This document shows positions 28,275 through 37,222 of a stretch of 64,000 nucleotides of DNA, piece by piece (the stretch's first letter is position 1; each line of letters begins with the position of its first letter). The stretch is from Polynucleobacter meluiroseus (GTDB lineage: Bacteria; Pseudomonadota; Gammaproteobacteria; Burkholderiales; Burkholderiaceae). A program made the position numbers and the translations under genes. Where the stretch lies: the NCBI GenBank assembly GCA_945878885.1, contig CAMCUP010000011.1, forward strand, positions 1 through 64,000, written 5' to 3'. Below the pieces are notes generated by a model. It ran no database searches, had not been told where the DNA came from, and saw only the letters and a program-made list of their open reading frames with translations.

Positions 28275-29360
28275 TTAAGGCTTATCTAGATCGATACTGC
28301 CTTGATAGCGGGGATCGACTGCCTGCTCTTCTAACTTATCGCGCTCACGCCGCAGTGAATCGAGATAGTCTTGCAAGGCGTAACATAAACGATCGCAACC
28401 CTCTCCTGTCAAAGCCGAAATTTCAAAGACGGGGCCTGACCACTTAAAGCGCTTAATAAAATCAGCGATAGTTTTTTTGCGTGCCTCTTCGGGAATCATG
28501 TCGACTTTATTTAAAACCAACCAGCGTGGCTTTTCATACAAGGCTTCGTCATATTTACGTAATTCATTCACAATGGCTTTAGCATCGGCAACGTTATCAA
28601 CTGCTTCATCGAAAGGAGCAATATCAACTAAGTGCAATAAAACTCCGGTACGTTGTAAATGTCGTAAAAACCGGTGCCCTAAACCAGCGCCTTCAGCAGC
28701 GCCCTCAATTAAGCCCGGAATATCGGCAATCACAAAACTACGCTCTTGCCCAACCCTCACTACCCCTAAATTTGGATGTAATGTTGTAAATGGATAGTCG
28801 GCAATTTTGGGACGAGCATTTGATACAGCGGTAATCAGGGTAGATTTACCGGCATTAGGCATGCCCAACAAACCAACATCGGCCAAGACCTTTAATTCCA
28901 ACTTTAATTTTTTGCGATCACCCTCTTTGCCGTTAGTTTTTTGGCGGGGAGCACGATTAGTACTGCTTTTAAAATGAATATTACCCCAACCGCCCACACC
29001 GCCCTCAGCCAAACAGAGGCGCTCACCATGGGTTGTTAAGTCGGCAATGGGCTCGCCCGTTTCAAAATCGCTAATGATGGTACCTACAGGCATACGAAGT
29101 TCAATATCTTCACCAGCTCGGCCGTAGCAATCTGCGCCACGTCCTGGCTCACCATTTTTAGCTAAGTGGGTTTTGGCATAACGATAATCGATGAGCGTAT
29201 TAATATTGCGATCAGCAATCGCGTAGACACTACCGCCCCGACCGCCATCACCGCCATCAGGACCACCAAACTCAATGAATTTTTCGCGACGCATTGAGGC
29301 ACTGCCAGCTCCACCGCTACCAGCGATTACTTCAATTCGGGCTTCATCAATAAATTTCAT
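28275..29360 (-). CDS. obgE: Obg GTPase (CgtA)
   Basis: ObgE is a ribosome-associated GTPase involved in large-subunit assembly. The 361-aa product has the glycine-rich Obg fold (residues 1-158, with [15 protein letters not shown]), then the G domain: [10 protein letters not shown] near 168, [13 protein letters not shown] near 284. The start is ATG 29360; the only purine-rich sequence in front of it lies in a terminator hairpin. It is the third gene of the usual rplU-rpmA-obgE order. Confidence 0.96.
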   Translation of the reverse strand: MKFIDEARIEVIAGSGGAGSASMRREKFIEFGGPDGGDGGRGGSVYAIADRNINTLIDYRYAKTHLAKNGEPGRGADCYGRAGEDIELRMPVGTIISDFETGEPIADLTTHGERLCLAEGGVGGWGNIHFKSSTNRAPRQKTNGKEGDRKKLKLELKVLADVGLLGMPNAGKSTLITAVSNARPKIADYPFTTLHPNLGVVRVGQERSFVIADIPGLIEGAAEGAGLGHRFLRHLQRTGVLLHLVDIAPFDEAVDNVADAKAIVNELRKYDEALYEKPRWLVLNKVDMIPEEARKKTIADFIKRFKWSGPVFEISALTGEGCDRLCYALQDYLDSLRRERDKLEEQAVDPRYQGSIDLDKP

Positions 29361-29364
29361 AAAT

Positions 29365-29392
29365 AAAAAAGGCCTCGCTATCTGCGAGGCCT
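29365..29392 (-). terminator. Intrinsic terminator between rpmA and obgE
   Basis: On the minus strand AGGCCTCGC and GCGAGGCCT form a 9-bp stem with loop AGATA, followed by TTTTTT. The T tract ends four bases before the obgE ATG. The GAGG of the 3' arm is the only Shine-Dalgarno-like sequence near obgE, so the hairpin could set both read-through and translation of obgE. Confidence 0.88.
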
Positions 29393-29478
29393 GCTTCTGA
29401 GGGTTATAAGTTCAGTTCAATTCAAGTAAACCATCGAATTGCCAAGAAATTGGTCTCAGCCAGGCGCCTAATAAAAAT

Positions 29479-29742
29479 TTAGGCCTTAGGTGGCAGGACC
29501 GATACTTGTGCTTTATTCAAAGCACCCTTCACGCTAAATTGCACTTGTCCGTTAATTAATGCAAATAAAGTGTGATCTTTACCAATACCGACATTGATAC
29601 CAGGATGTACTTTGGTGCCCCGTTGACGAATAATGATGCTACCGGCATTAATATGCTCGCCACCGAAAACCTTTACGCCTAAGCGTTTTGATTCGGAATC
29701 GCGACCATTACGTGTAGAACCGCCGCCTTTTTTCTGTGCCAT
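29479..29742 (-). CDS. rpmA: 50S ribosomal protein L27
   Basis: L27 lies near the peptidyl-transferase centre. The 87-aa product begins [18 protein letters not shown] and has the typical [20 protein letters not shown] segment. A strong ribosome site (AGGAG) precedes the ATG. It follows rplU after 33 bases. Confidence 0.98.
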   Translation of the reverse strand: MAQKKGGGSTRNGRDSESKRLGVKVFGGEHINAGSIIIRQRGTKVHPGINVGIGKDHTLFALINGQVQFSVKGALNKAQVSVLPPKA

Positions 29743-29775
29743 TGTTCTTTCTCCTGCTTGACAGCTTTAGCCTAA

Positions 29776-30087
29776 TTAGGCTTTGATGGTGTTAATCAGA
29801 ATTTCAGTGAAATTCTGGCGATGGCCTTGGTGCTTTTGATAATGCTTGCGCCGACGCATCTTGAAGATTGTCACTTTATCGTGACGTCCCTGTGAGATGA
29901 CAGTGGCCATCACAGCGGCACCATTAACCAATGGATCACCCAATTTGAGTGAAGCGCCTTCGCCTACGGCGAGAATTTGGTCGAGGGTAATTTCGCTGCC
30001 GATATCCGCTGGTATCTGTTCTATTTTCAATTTTTCACCTGCAGCAACTTTATACTGTTTGCCACCGGTTTTTATGACCGCGTACAT
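29776..30087 (-). CDS. rplU: 50S ribosomal protein L21
   Basis: L21 binds 23S rRNA. The 103-aa product starts [20 protein letters not shown] and ends with the basic [19 protein letters not shown] segment. It is the first gene of the rplU-rpmA operon, driven by the consensus promoter at 30162-30190. The leader has a 19-bp inverted repeat near its 5' end. Confidence 0.98.
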   Translation of the reverse strand: MYAVIKTGGKQYKVAAGEKLKIEQIPADIGSEITLDQILAVGEGASLKLGDPLVNGAAVMATVISQGRHDKVTIFKMRRRKHYQKHQGHRQNFTEILINTIKA

Positions 30088-30131
30088 GGTAGAAACCTCA
30101 ATTTAAGACTACTTTTAAACTACTTTTACGA

Positions 30132-30150
30132 CTAATCCACCGTGGATTAG
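30132..30150 (-). promoter_or_regulatory. Inverted repeat at the 5' end of the rplU leader
   Basis: CTAATCCAC and GTGGATTAG are perfect 9-base inverted arms around a single C. In RNA this would fold as an 8-bp stem with a 3-base loop, starting within about 5 bases of the predicted rplU transcription start. It could be an mRNA-stabilising or regulatory hairpin, or a protein-binding palindrome just downstream of the start. Confidence 0.6.
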
Positions 30151-30161
30151 CCAAGCCGATT

Positions 30162-30190
30162 ATTATATCCTGCATGACAAACAGTGTCAA
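30162..30190 (-). promoter_or_regulatory. Perfect-consensus sigma-70 promoter of rplU-rpmA
   Basis: On the minus strand TTGACA (30185-30190), a 17-base spacer and TATAAT (30162-30167) match the consensus at all twelve positions. The -35 lies inside the first codons of the divergent ispB gene. The predicted start is about 30155, leaving a 68-base leader. Confidence 0.88.
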
Positions 30191-31178
30191 AAACATCGAA
30201 TTAGCCCCTATATTGGCTCCCATAGCCCCTGATTTAAAGGCTTTGGATGAGGTAATCAAGCGAAGACTAGCGTCTGAAGTGGCCTTAATTGACCAAATTT
30301 CAAGCTATATTATTCAAGCTGGGGGTAAGCGCATCCGACCCACCTTGCTCCTCCTCACTGCTAAAGCCTTAGCCGATGGACAAGCTACACCTCACACTCT
30401 AGAAATTGCGGCAGTAGTGGAATTTATCCATACTGCTACCTTACTACACGATGATGTGGTTGATGAATCAACCCTTCGTCGTGGTCGTGAAACTGCCAAT
30501 GCTGCGTTTGGCAATGCTGCCAGCGTGCTGGTTGGGGATTTTTTATATTCTCGCGCCTTCCAAATGATGGTTACACCAAATGATTTGCGCATTATGCAAA
30601 TTTTGTCTGACGCCACCAACACTATTGCCGAAGGCGAAGTTTTGCAACTACTCAATATGAATGACCCCGAAGTAAGCGAATCAAGTTATTTGCAGGTGAT
30701 TCGCTATAAAACAGCGAGATTATTTGAAGCTTCGGCTGAGTTGGGCGCTTTATTAGCCCGTTCTTCAGAAATTGATCGTGAATTAGCAGCAGCTTTTGGT
30801 CGGCATATTGGTACTGCCTTTCAGTTAATGGATGACATGCTTGATTACACTGCCAATGCAACGCAAATGGGTAAAAATGCTGGTGATGATTTGCGCGAAG
30901 GCAAACCTACCTTGCCGCTAATTTTTTTGTTAGAGAACGGCAGTCAAGATGAACGCTTATTAGTGCGCGAAGCAATCACGCAGAACACCGATCTACCCGA
31001 TGATGTTTTTAGTCAAATATTAAGAGCAGTACAAGAGTCTGGGGCGTTGGAATATACCCATCAAGCCGCTGAGCGTGAAGCCAATTTAGCCTTAGCAACG
31101 ATTCGTAATTTTCCTGACAACGAAGCTACAAGCGCATTACGGGCATTATGTGCGTACTCTCTGAATCGGCAAACCTAA
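30174..31178 (+). CDS. ispB: Long-chain all-trans polyprenyl diphosphate synthase
   Basis: IspB makes the octaprenyl side chain precursor of ubiquinone. The 334-aa product has GGKRIRPTLLLL near residue 45, the first Asp-rich motif LLHDDVVDESTLRRG near 98, and the second QLMDDMLDY near 222. It lies opposite rplU, as in many proteobacteria. GGPP synthase (CrtE) for carotenoid and phytyl synthesis belongs to the same fold, but motif spacing and context favour IspB. The ATG has only a weak ribosome site. Confidence 0.92.
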   Translation: MTNSVKNIELAPILAPIAPDLKALDEVIKRRLASEVALIDQISSYIIQAGGKRIRPTLLLLTAKALADGQATPHTLEIAAVVEFIHTATLLHDDVVDESTLRRGRETANAAFGNAASVLVGDFLYSRAFQMMVTPNDLRIMQILSDATNTIAEGEVLQLLNMNDPEVSESSYLQVIRYKTARLFEASAELGALLARSSEIDRELAAAFGRHIGTAFQLMDDMLDYTANATQMGKNAGDDLREGKPTLPLIFLLENGSQDERLLVREAITQNTDLPDDVFSQILRAVQESGALEYTHQAAEREANLALATIRNFPDNEATSALRALCAYSLNRQT

Positions 31179-31207
31179 GCTACAGGGCTAAAATAGACTA
31201 ATTAGCA

Positions 31208-31284
31208 CGGAATGTAGCGCAGCCTGGTAGCGCACCTCGTTCGGGACGAGGGGGTCGGAGGTTCGAATCCTCTCATTCCGACCA
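31208..31284 (+). tRNA. tRNA-Pro, anticodon CGG
   Basis: A 77-base cloverleaf with encoded CCA. The acceptor arms CGGAATG and CATTCCG pair fully. The anticodon stem CCTCG/CGAGG encloses TTCGGGA, giving anticodon CGG, which reads CCG. The T arm contains GGTTCGAATCC. Confidence 0.97.
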
Positions 31285-31322
31285 TTTTTCACCTTTAAAA
31301 TTTATTCTATTTAATCTCAATC

Positions 31323-32090
31323 ATGGCTCAATGGCTTCGTTTTAATCATCATGGAAAGGCCTACTTTGGCCAATTAAACCAATCTCAAATTATGGTCTAT
31401 GGAGGCAATCTTTTTGATCACCCTCAGGCCACCGGCGAAGTCTTTAATCTTGCTGAGGTAGAGCTTGATATTCCTTGCCTACCTACAAAAATGGTGGCTT
31501 TAGTTGATAATTTTTATGCTTTGGTGGAAAAATTAGCGCATGCTGTGCCAGCTGAGCCGCTCTATTTCCTTAAAGGTAATAACTCTTTTCTAGCTAGCGG
31601 CAAAACCATTTGCCTGCCCAAATCGTATAGCGGAAAAGTAGTTTATGAAGGTGAGCTAGGAATTGTGATTGGTAAAAAATCACAGAACTTAACTGAAGCA
31701 GAAGCCTTAGAAGCTATTTTTGGCTATACCTGTATCAATGATGTAACTGCAATTGAAATTTTACAAAAAGACCCTGGGTTTGCCCAGTGGACGCGGGCTA
31801 AAAGCTTCGATACCTTTGGGGTGTTTGGACCTTACATCACTACTGAGATTGATCCGCTGAACTTGATCATTCAAACTATTTTGAATGATCAAGAACGACA
31901 AAACTATCCAGTAGCAGATATGATTTTCCCGCCAGCAAAACTCGTTAGCTTGCTTTCCCAACAGATGACGCTTGAAGCAGGCGACGTCATTGCCTGCGGT
32001 ACTTCAATCGGCGTTGGTAGTATGAAACCGGGCAGTTCAGTTAGCATTGTGATTGAGGGCCTTGGTACCCTTACCAACCAGTTCGTCTAA
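31323..32090 (+). CDS. Fumarylacetoacetate hydrolase family protein
   Basis: The 255-aa product has the FAH fold: the metal-binding glutamates are in VVYEGELGIVIGK near residue 105, then YTCINDVTA and a C-terminal GDVIACGTSIGVGSMKPG. FAH-family members include hydrolases, hydratases and decarboxylases acting on dicarbonyl substrates. No aromatic-degradation gene is nearby, so the substrate is unknown. It starts 38 bases after the tRNA. Confidence 0.88.
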   Translation: MAQWLRFNHHGKAYFGQLNQSQIMVYGGNLFDHPQATGEVFNLAEVELDIPCLPTKMVALVDNFYALVEKLAHAVPAEPLYFLKGNNSFLASGKTICLPKSYSGKVVYEGELGIVIGKKSQNLTEAEALEAIFGYTCINDVTAIEILQKDPGFAQWTRAKSFDTFGVFGPYITTEIDPLNLIIQTILNDQERQNYPVADMIFPPAKLVSLLSQQMTLEAGDVIACGTSIGVGSMKPGSSVSIVIEGLGTLTNQFV

Positions 32091-32166
32091 GTTGGGCTTG
32101 AGCTCACCCACTATCTCATAAGCGCAATTAGCATTCTGTGTAAATCCTCTTTAACTCCTGTGTAAC

Positions 32167-33186
32167 TTAATAACCAGTTGCAAAAGGCAGCGCTAAGCTT
32201 GCCTTAGCGTTTTGTACATTAACATCTAAAAACTTGGTTAAAGCGTAAACACTGCTTAAGCATGGCGTTGGTATTTGCACAATTTGACCCAGCTCAATTA
32301 CCGAACCCAACAGCGCATCAATTTCAAGCGCCCGTCCCGCCTCTAGATCTTGCAACATTGAGGTTTTATGTTGCCCCACTTTTTCAGCGCCGGCAATGCG
32401 CCGCTCAATATCCACCCGAAATGTCACGCCCAATTTTTCCCCAATGATTTGGGCTTCCATCATCATGTTACGCGCTAGCTCGCGGGTTAGAGGATACTGG
32501 CATATGCCTTCAAGATGACCATGCGTCAGCGCACTAATGGGATTGAAAGTCATATTGCCCCACAGCTTAAGCCAAATTTCAGCACGAATATCTGCCAAAA
32601 CTGGTGACTTAAAACCTGCCTCAGCCATTAAGTTCGAAATAATCTGAATTCGATCAGACGTGCTGCCATCTAACTCACCCATCGGAAAGCGGGTGCCCTC
32701 AACGTGACGGATGACCCCAGGAGCTTGAGTTACGGTTGCCGGATAAACGACGCAACCAATAATATTGGCTGGATTGATGGCCCGCATGATGGCGCCTCCT
32801 GGATCAACCGTTTCGACCGAATGATTTTCATACGGCCCTGCAAGCTTCTGAAAATACCACCAAGGAATCCCATTTTGCATGGGAATCAAAATTGTCTCGG
32901 GCCCAATGATTTTTGCTAAATCGGCTACTAACGGCTCAACCTGGTGAGCCTTAACAGCCAAGATCACTAAGTCGGGCTTACCAGCATCGGTGATTTTTTC
33001 AACCACCCGCACTTCGGCATGTAATGGTTCGGGTTGATCCTCCATAATCAAGGCCAAACCACGTTCCTGAATCGCCCGCAAGGTTGCGCCGCGCGCGACG
33101 ACTGTAACCTCATTACCAGCTCGGGCTAACATTACGGCCAAATAACCACCAATTGCGCCACCACCACCAACGATACAAATCTTCAT
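32167..33186 (-). CDS. panE: 2-dehydropantoate 2-reductase family protein
   Basis: PanE reduces ketopantoate to pantoate with NADPH in coenzyme A synthesis. The product has ICIVGGGGAIGGYLA at the N-terminus (Rossmann loop), VKAHQVEPL and PMQNGIPWW near residue 105, and catalytic Lys/Asn in the AEIWLKLWGNMTFNP region. The ORF opens at 33201, but ATG 33186 has GGAG six bases upstream and begins MKICIVGG, giving 339 aa. The long variant with a GGAIMRAINPANIIGCVVYP segment is common in Burkholderiales and may act on another 2-oxoacid. It is probably not part of the photosynthesis cluster. Confidence 0.82.
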   Translation of the reverse strand: MKICIVGGGGAIGGYLAVMLARAGNEVTVVARGATLRAIQERGLALIMEDQPEPLHAEVRVVEKITDAGKPDLVILAVKAHQVEPLVADLAKIIGPETILIPMQNGIPWWYFQKLAGPYENHSVETVDPGGAIMRAINPANIIGCVVYPATVTQAPGVIRHVEGTRFPMGELDGSTSDRIQIISNLMAEAGFKSPVLADIRAEIWLKLWGNMTFNPISALTHGHLEGICQYPLTRELARNMMMEAQIIGEKLGVTFRVDIERRIAGAEKVGQHKTSMLQDLEAGRALEIDALLGSVIELGQIVQIPTPCLSSVYALTKFLDVNVQNAKASLALPFATGY

Positions 33187-33246
33187 TTCATTCTCCGCCA
33201 TCTTTTCTTTAATCTGCCTTGGTTTTCTTTACGTGAAGGCCGAAAA

Positions 33247-34563
33247 TTAGTGCAATTTCACATGCGGCTCAGTACGCCTAGTAATAAGTCGCGCCAATGT
33301 ATCTAAGGTAGTTTTTACCCAACCATGCAATGCTAACTCATGTAATTTATACAGCGATAAATACATCATTTTAGCAAACAATCCTTCAATCATGATCGAT
33401 CCGCCGATGAGGCCGCCCATCATATTGCCTACCGTACTAAATTTACCTAGCGACACCAGGGAGCCAAAATCACGGTAATAGTAGGGCTGCAATTCCTTGC
33501 CCGCTAAATACCGTTGAATTTGCTGGAACAAATGATTGGCTTGTTGGTGGGCGGCTTGCGCTCGCGGGGGTACCCACCCTCCATGGCCACCGGGTGCTTG
33601 TGGCCATGGGCAAGCGGCGCAATCACCCATCGCAAAGATATGGGGATCGCGGGTTGTTTGCAGCGTTGGCAAGACCAGTAACTGGTTAATGCGATTCGTC
33701 TCTAGGCCACCTACCTCTTTTAAAAACTCAGGCGCTTTTACGCCCGCCGCCCAAACCACTAACTCAGCTGGCAAAATTTGGCCGTTTTCAAACTGTACGC
33801 CATCGGGCAATACAGCGGCTACCTTCGAGTTAACATGCACATCAACCCCAAGATCTTTTAACAAAACTTCGGTGGCCAATGATAATCGCACGGGTAAGGC
33901 GGGCAAAATTCGATCGGCTGCCTCAATCACATTAATCTGTAAATCTTTATTTGGATCAACTCGGTCTAAACCGTATGCCACAACTTCACGTGTGGTGCGA
34001 TAGAGCTCAGCTGCCAATTCAACGCCCGTTGCGCCGGCACCAATAATGGCAACATGGAGTTGTCCAGCTTTTAGCGGTGTCTTTTGCGCTTGCGCCCGAA
34101 TACAGTCATTTAACATGCGCGTATGAAAACGTTCAGCATCCAATGGTGATTCGAGTCTTAAGGCGTATTGAGCTACACCTGGAGTACCAAAATCATTCGT
34201 TAGACTACCAACTGCAAGCACTAAAATATCATACCGTAATTTACGTGCCCCCATAACTTCATGGCCCGCTTCGTCTAAATATGCATTGAGAAATATGATT
34301 TGTTGTGCACAGTCAAGACCAGTCATTTCACCAATGCGATATTCAAAATGATGCCAATGAGCTTGCGCCATATAGTCAACTTCATGCTGGCTTAAATCCA
34401 TGCTGCCGGCAGCAATTTCATGCAGCTTTGGTTTCCAAATATGGGTGCGGTTTTTATCAACCAGAATAATGCGAGCCTGACCTTTACGGCCAAGGCTATT
34501 GCCTAGGCGCGTGGCCAGCTCAAGGCCGCCAGCACCGCCGCCCACGATCACGATCTGCTTCAC
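33247..34563 (-). CDS. ndh: Type II NADH:quinone oxidoreductase (NDH-2)
   Basis: NDH-2 is a non-pumping membrane-bound flavoenzyme that oxidises NADH and reduces quinone. The 438-aa product has two nucleotide folds, VIVGGGAGGLELATRLG at the start and VAIIGAGATGVELAAEL near residue 170, and FAMGDCAACPW near 310. The C-terminal helices can serve as membrane anchor. Nine bases separate it from tspO upstream, so it probably closes the bchF-to-tspO transcription unit. In a phototroph it could help set the redox state of the quinone pool. Confidence 0.88.
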   Translation of the reverse strand: MKQIVIVGGGAGGLELATRLGNSLGRKGQARIILVDKNRTHIWKPKLHEIAAGSMDLSQHEVDYMAQAHWHHFEYRIGEMTGLDCAQQIIFLNAYLDEAGHEVMGARKLRYDILVLAVGSLTNDFGTPGVAQYALRLESPLDAERFHTRMLNDCIRAQAQKTPLKAGQLHVAIIGAGATGVELAAELYRTTREVVAYGLDRVDPNKDLQINVIEAADRILPALPVRLSLATEVLLKDLGVDVHVNSKVAAVLPDGVQFENGQILPAELVVWAAGVKAPEFLKEVGGLETNRINQLLVLPTLQTTRDPHIFAMGDCAACPWPQAPGGHGGWVPPRAQAAHQQANHLFQQIQRYLAGKELQPYYYRDFGSLVSLGKFSTVGNMMGGLIGGSIMIEGLFAKMMYLSLYKLHELALHGWVKTTLDTLARLITRRTEPHVKLH

Positions 34564-34571
34564 TCGCTCAA

Positions 34572-35051
34572 TTAACCGAAGGGGCCATTAAGACGTACAG
34601 TATCCCAATTTAAGACAATGGCAATGCTCACCCAAATTAAATAGGGCAGCATCAGCAAGCTCGATTTTGGTGAGTAATGACGGGTGGTATAGATAATTAT
34701 AAAAACCGACAACCACAAAAAACTTGCCTCATAAAGAGCCCAATCAGGTCGCTCTAAGCGAAAATATAAAAAACTCCAGAGTAAATTGAAAACCCCATTT
34801 AGCACATACAAAATCGTCAGGTGGCGCACCGCTTCAGGGGCAGGATTTCGATCCCAAGCAATCACCCAGGCAGTGCCAGAACAGATAAATATAGCTGACC
34901 AGATGGGCCCAAATAGCCAATCGGGAGGCTTCCAGAAGGGTTCTTTTAGGGCGTGATACCAAGCATCTAAATTAGTTGCCCAGCCGCCCAAAATAGCAAT
35001 TGATAACCCCCACACAAGGGCGACAACAATCGGTTTCCTAAACATGCTCAT
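34572..35051 (-). CDS. tspO: TspO/MBR family tryptophan-rich sensory protein
   Basis: TspO is a five-span membrane protein that binds tetrapyrroles. In Rhodobacter sphaeroides it acts as a negative regulator of photosynthesis genes in response to oxygen. The 159-aa product has the signature WYHALKEPFWKPPDWLFGPIW near residue 30 and tryptophan-rich spans. Its place directly after bchP suggests the same tetrapyrrole-linked role here, which is inference. Confidence 0.93.
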   Translation of the reverse strand: MSMFRKPIVVALVWGLSIAILGGWATNLDAWYHALKEPFWKPPDWLFGPIWSAIFICSGTAWVIAWDRNPAPEAVRHLTILYVLNGVFNLLWSFLYFRLERPDWALYEASFLWLSVFIIIYTTRHYSPKSSLLMLPYLIWVSIAIVLNWDTVRLNGPFG

Positions 35052-35081
35052 AGCCTACTTTATACCTTAAGGAAAGGAACT

Positions 35082-36287
35082 TTAAACCTTAATTAACCCA
35101 AAAAGGTGCGCTAGATCTTTGAAAAAAATGCGGATATGGGCCAAGGGGTCGCGTTTTGCCAGTTTTTTATTCATATAAGCGTCAAAAGTGAGTTTTTGCA
35201 CATCCTTGTCTTCGCAAATCTTTACAAAACGCTCGCGCCGTTTATCGCTGATATACCAAAACCATTGCATGATGCCTAGTACCAAAAAGACTTTGCCATG
35301 TTCGCGCATAAAACGCTTACGCGCTTTGGCCAAACTCTTGGGATTATTTGTCAACAAGAGCTCACTGACCGCTTCCGCAGCTAAGCGCCCCCCAACCATG
35401 GCGTAATAAATGCCTTCGCCTGAAGCTGGCGCCACGACTCCAGCTGCATCGCCAGCTAACACCACGTCGCGATTGTTATCCCATTTTTTTAGCGGCTTCA
35501 TCGGTAAAGGTGCGCCCTCATGACGAAGCATTTCAATATTTTCCAGGCCAGTGATTTTTTTTAAATCGCCTACTGCGCTTCGCAATGAAAATCCTTTGTC
35601 TGCACTACCTGTGCCAATACTCATCGTTTTGCCATGCGGGAAAATCCAGCCATAAAAATCAGGGGAGATTGCGCCTTGATAAAAAACATCACAGCGCGAG
35701 CCATCAAAATCTGCTGGTGGCATATCGGGCGTGCGCAAAATTTCATGATAAGCAAAAACATATTCAACGTCTTTAGCGCTGGGGATGGCAGCCCGACCGA
35801 CACCAGACTTAGCACCATCAGCCCCAATAATCGCTTTAGCCTTCACCGCTATTGATGTACTAGGCTCATTTTTATTACTCGAGCGCACTAGGTAATGAAC
35901 AATACTGACTCCATCAGTATCACGCGATAACTTTTCAAAATTACCAACTCGTCTTTCGCAACCATCATTCGCTGCGCGCACGCGCAACCACTCATCGAAT
36001 TGATCACGATCAACCATGCCTACGAACCCCCCTTCAATGGGGATATCGACTTTATTATTTTTGGGTGAAATCATGCGTGCAGATTTAGCTTTCGCTACTA
36101 AGAGCTCATCTGGAATCTCAAAATCTTTAATGAGTCGAGGCGGTATTGCGCCGCCACACGGCTTAATACGACCAGCGCGGTCTAATAACAGCACCTTATG
36201 ACCCAAGCGCGCCAAATCACCGGCAGCAGTTGCTCCAGCTGGACCGCCGCCAACCACCACAGCATCGAAAAGTTCATACGAGCTCAT
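35082..36287 (-). CDS. bchP: Geranylgeranyl diphosphate/bacteriochlorophyll reductase
   Basis: BchP reduces the geranylgeranyl tail of bacteriochlorophyll to phytyl. The 401-aa flavoprotein starts with the FAD fold AVVVGGGPAGATAAGDLARL, followed by the family's KPCGGAIPPRLI and a second FAD motif VVLAGDAAGVVAPASGEGIY near residue 280. It follows bchG after 17 bases, the usual order. Confidence 0.96.
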   Translation of the reverse strand: MSSYELFDAVVVGGGPAGATAAGDLARLGHKVLLLDRAGRIKPCGGAIPPRLIKDFEIPDELLVAKAKSARMISPKNNKVDIPIEGGFVGMVDRDQFDEWLRVRAANDGCERRVGNFEKLSRDTDGVSIVHYLVRSSNKNEPSTSIAVKAKAIIGADGAKSGVGRAAIPSAKDVEYVFAYHEILRTPDMPPADFDGSRCDVFYQGAISPDFYGWIFPHGKTMSIGTGSADKGFSLRSAVGDLKKITGLENIEMLRHEGAPLPMKPLKKWDNNRDVVLAGDAAGVVAPASGEGIYYAMVGGRLAAEAVSELLLTNNPKSLAKARKRFMREHGKVFLVLGIMQWFWYISDKRRERFVKICEDKDVQKLTFDAYMNKKLAKRDPLAHIRIFFKDLAHLFGLIKV

Positions 36288-36304
36288 GCTTTTTCCTTCA
36301 GGCG

Positions 36305-37222
36305 TTAATTTAAATTGGCGACAGCAAAAGCGCTGACCATCATTCCGCTAACAAATAGGGGTACCCCAAAACCACTTAAGAATAAGGCGCGCTTAATGGG
36401 GTCTCGTAAAAAATACACCATCATTGCAAACTGACCAACCATCAGTAAGGCAATGGTTAGCGCACGCCAAGGCATATCCCAAGTAAATAAAATCAGCACA
36501 ATTAACGCTTGCGGTAATAACATAAGGCTACACGCATTCAGGGCTGCGCCTCGCACACCGAGTTGCACCGGTAAAGACCGCACCCCCATTTGCCGATCAC
36601 CATCGATGGCTTTGAAATCGTTTAGAGTCATAATGCCGTGGGCCCCAATACTATACAAAACTGCCAACATAACCGATTGCTTTGACGGCATCGCATCACC
36701 CATCATCACTGCGGTGCCAGTAAACCAAGCAATACCTTCATAAGCAAAGCCACAAGCTGCGTTACCCCACCAGCCGTTTTGTTTTAGCCGAAAGGGTGGA
36801 GCACTATAGAGCCAAGCCAAAATCAACCCAATGAGGGTAGCAATGAAAGCCCAAGTGCTAATGAAATAGCCTAATAAAGCCGACAATGTAGTCCAAGCAA
36901 TTGCGACATAAAGCCCCCAATGCCCCGGCATTCTGCCGGACGGAATTGGTCGTTGCGGTTCATTGATAGCATCAACATGACGATCAAACCAATCGTTTAC
37001 CGCTTGGCTTGCTGCACACACCATAGGACCAGCCAAGATAATACCGGCCACTAAAACGAGCCAATGGCCGCTAAAGGGAATGCCCGCTGCAACTGCCCCA
37101 CAAGCAAAAGCCCACATTGGTGGAAACCATGTAATGGGTTTAAGAAGCTCAAGGACAGTAGTGCCCGTTGGCCAAGTGCGGCTGAGATTCATGGGGTTTA
37201 AGCGCGAAAGCTCCATCGCCAT
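36305..37222 (-). CDS. bchG: Bacteriochlorophyll a synthase (tail prenyltransferase)
   Basis: BchG esterifies bacteriochlorophyllide a with geranylgeranyl or phytyl diphosphate in the membrane. The 305-aa UbiA-family protein carries the Asp-rich motif NDWFDRHVDAINEPQRPIPS near residue 75 and the second acidic motif DFKAIDGDRQMG near 190, in a bundle of about nine spans. Its start overlaps the puhE end by 25 bases; AGGG lies close to the ATG at 37222. Confidence 0.95.
   Translation of the reverse strand: MAMELSRLNPMNLSRTWPTGTTVLELLKPITWFPPMWAFACGAVAAGIPFSGHWLVLVAGIILAGPMVCAASQAVNDWFDRHVDAINEPQRPIPSGRMPGHWGLYVAIAWTTLSALLGYFISTWAFIATLIGLILAWLYSAPPFRLKQNGWWGNAACGFAYEGIAWFTGTAVMMGDAMPSKQSVMLAVLYSIGAHGIMTLNDFKAIDGDRQMGVRSLPVQLGVRGAALNACSLMLLPQALIVLILFTWDMPWRALTIALLMVGQFAMMVYFLRDPIKRALFLSGFGVPLFVSGMMVSAFAVANLN

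Noticed and set aside
33536-34003. 155-codon plus-strand ORF antisense to ndh
   Set aside because: It mirrors the conserved flavin and NADH motifs of ndh on the opposite strand and has no recognisable features.
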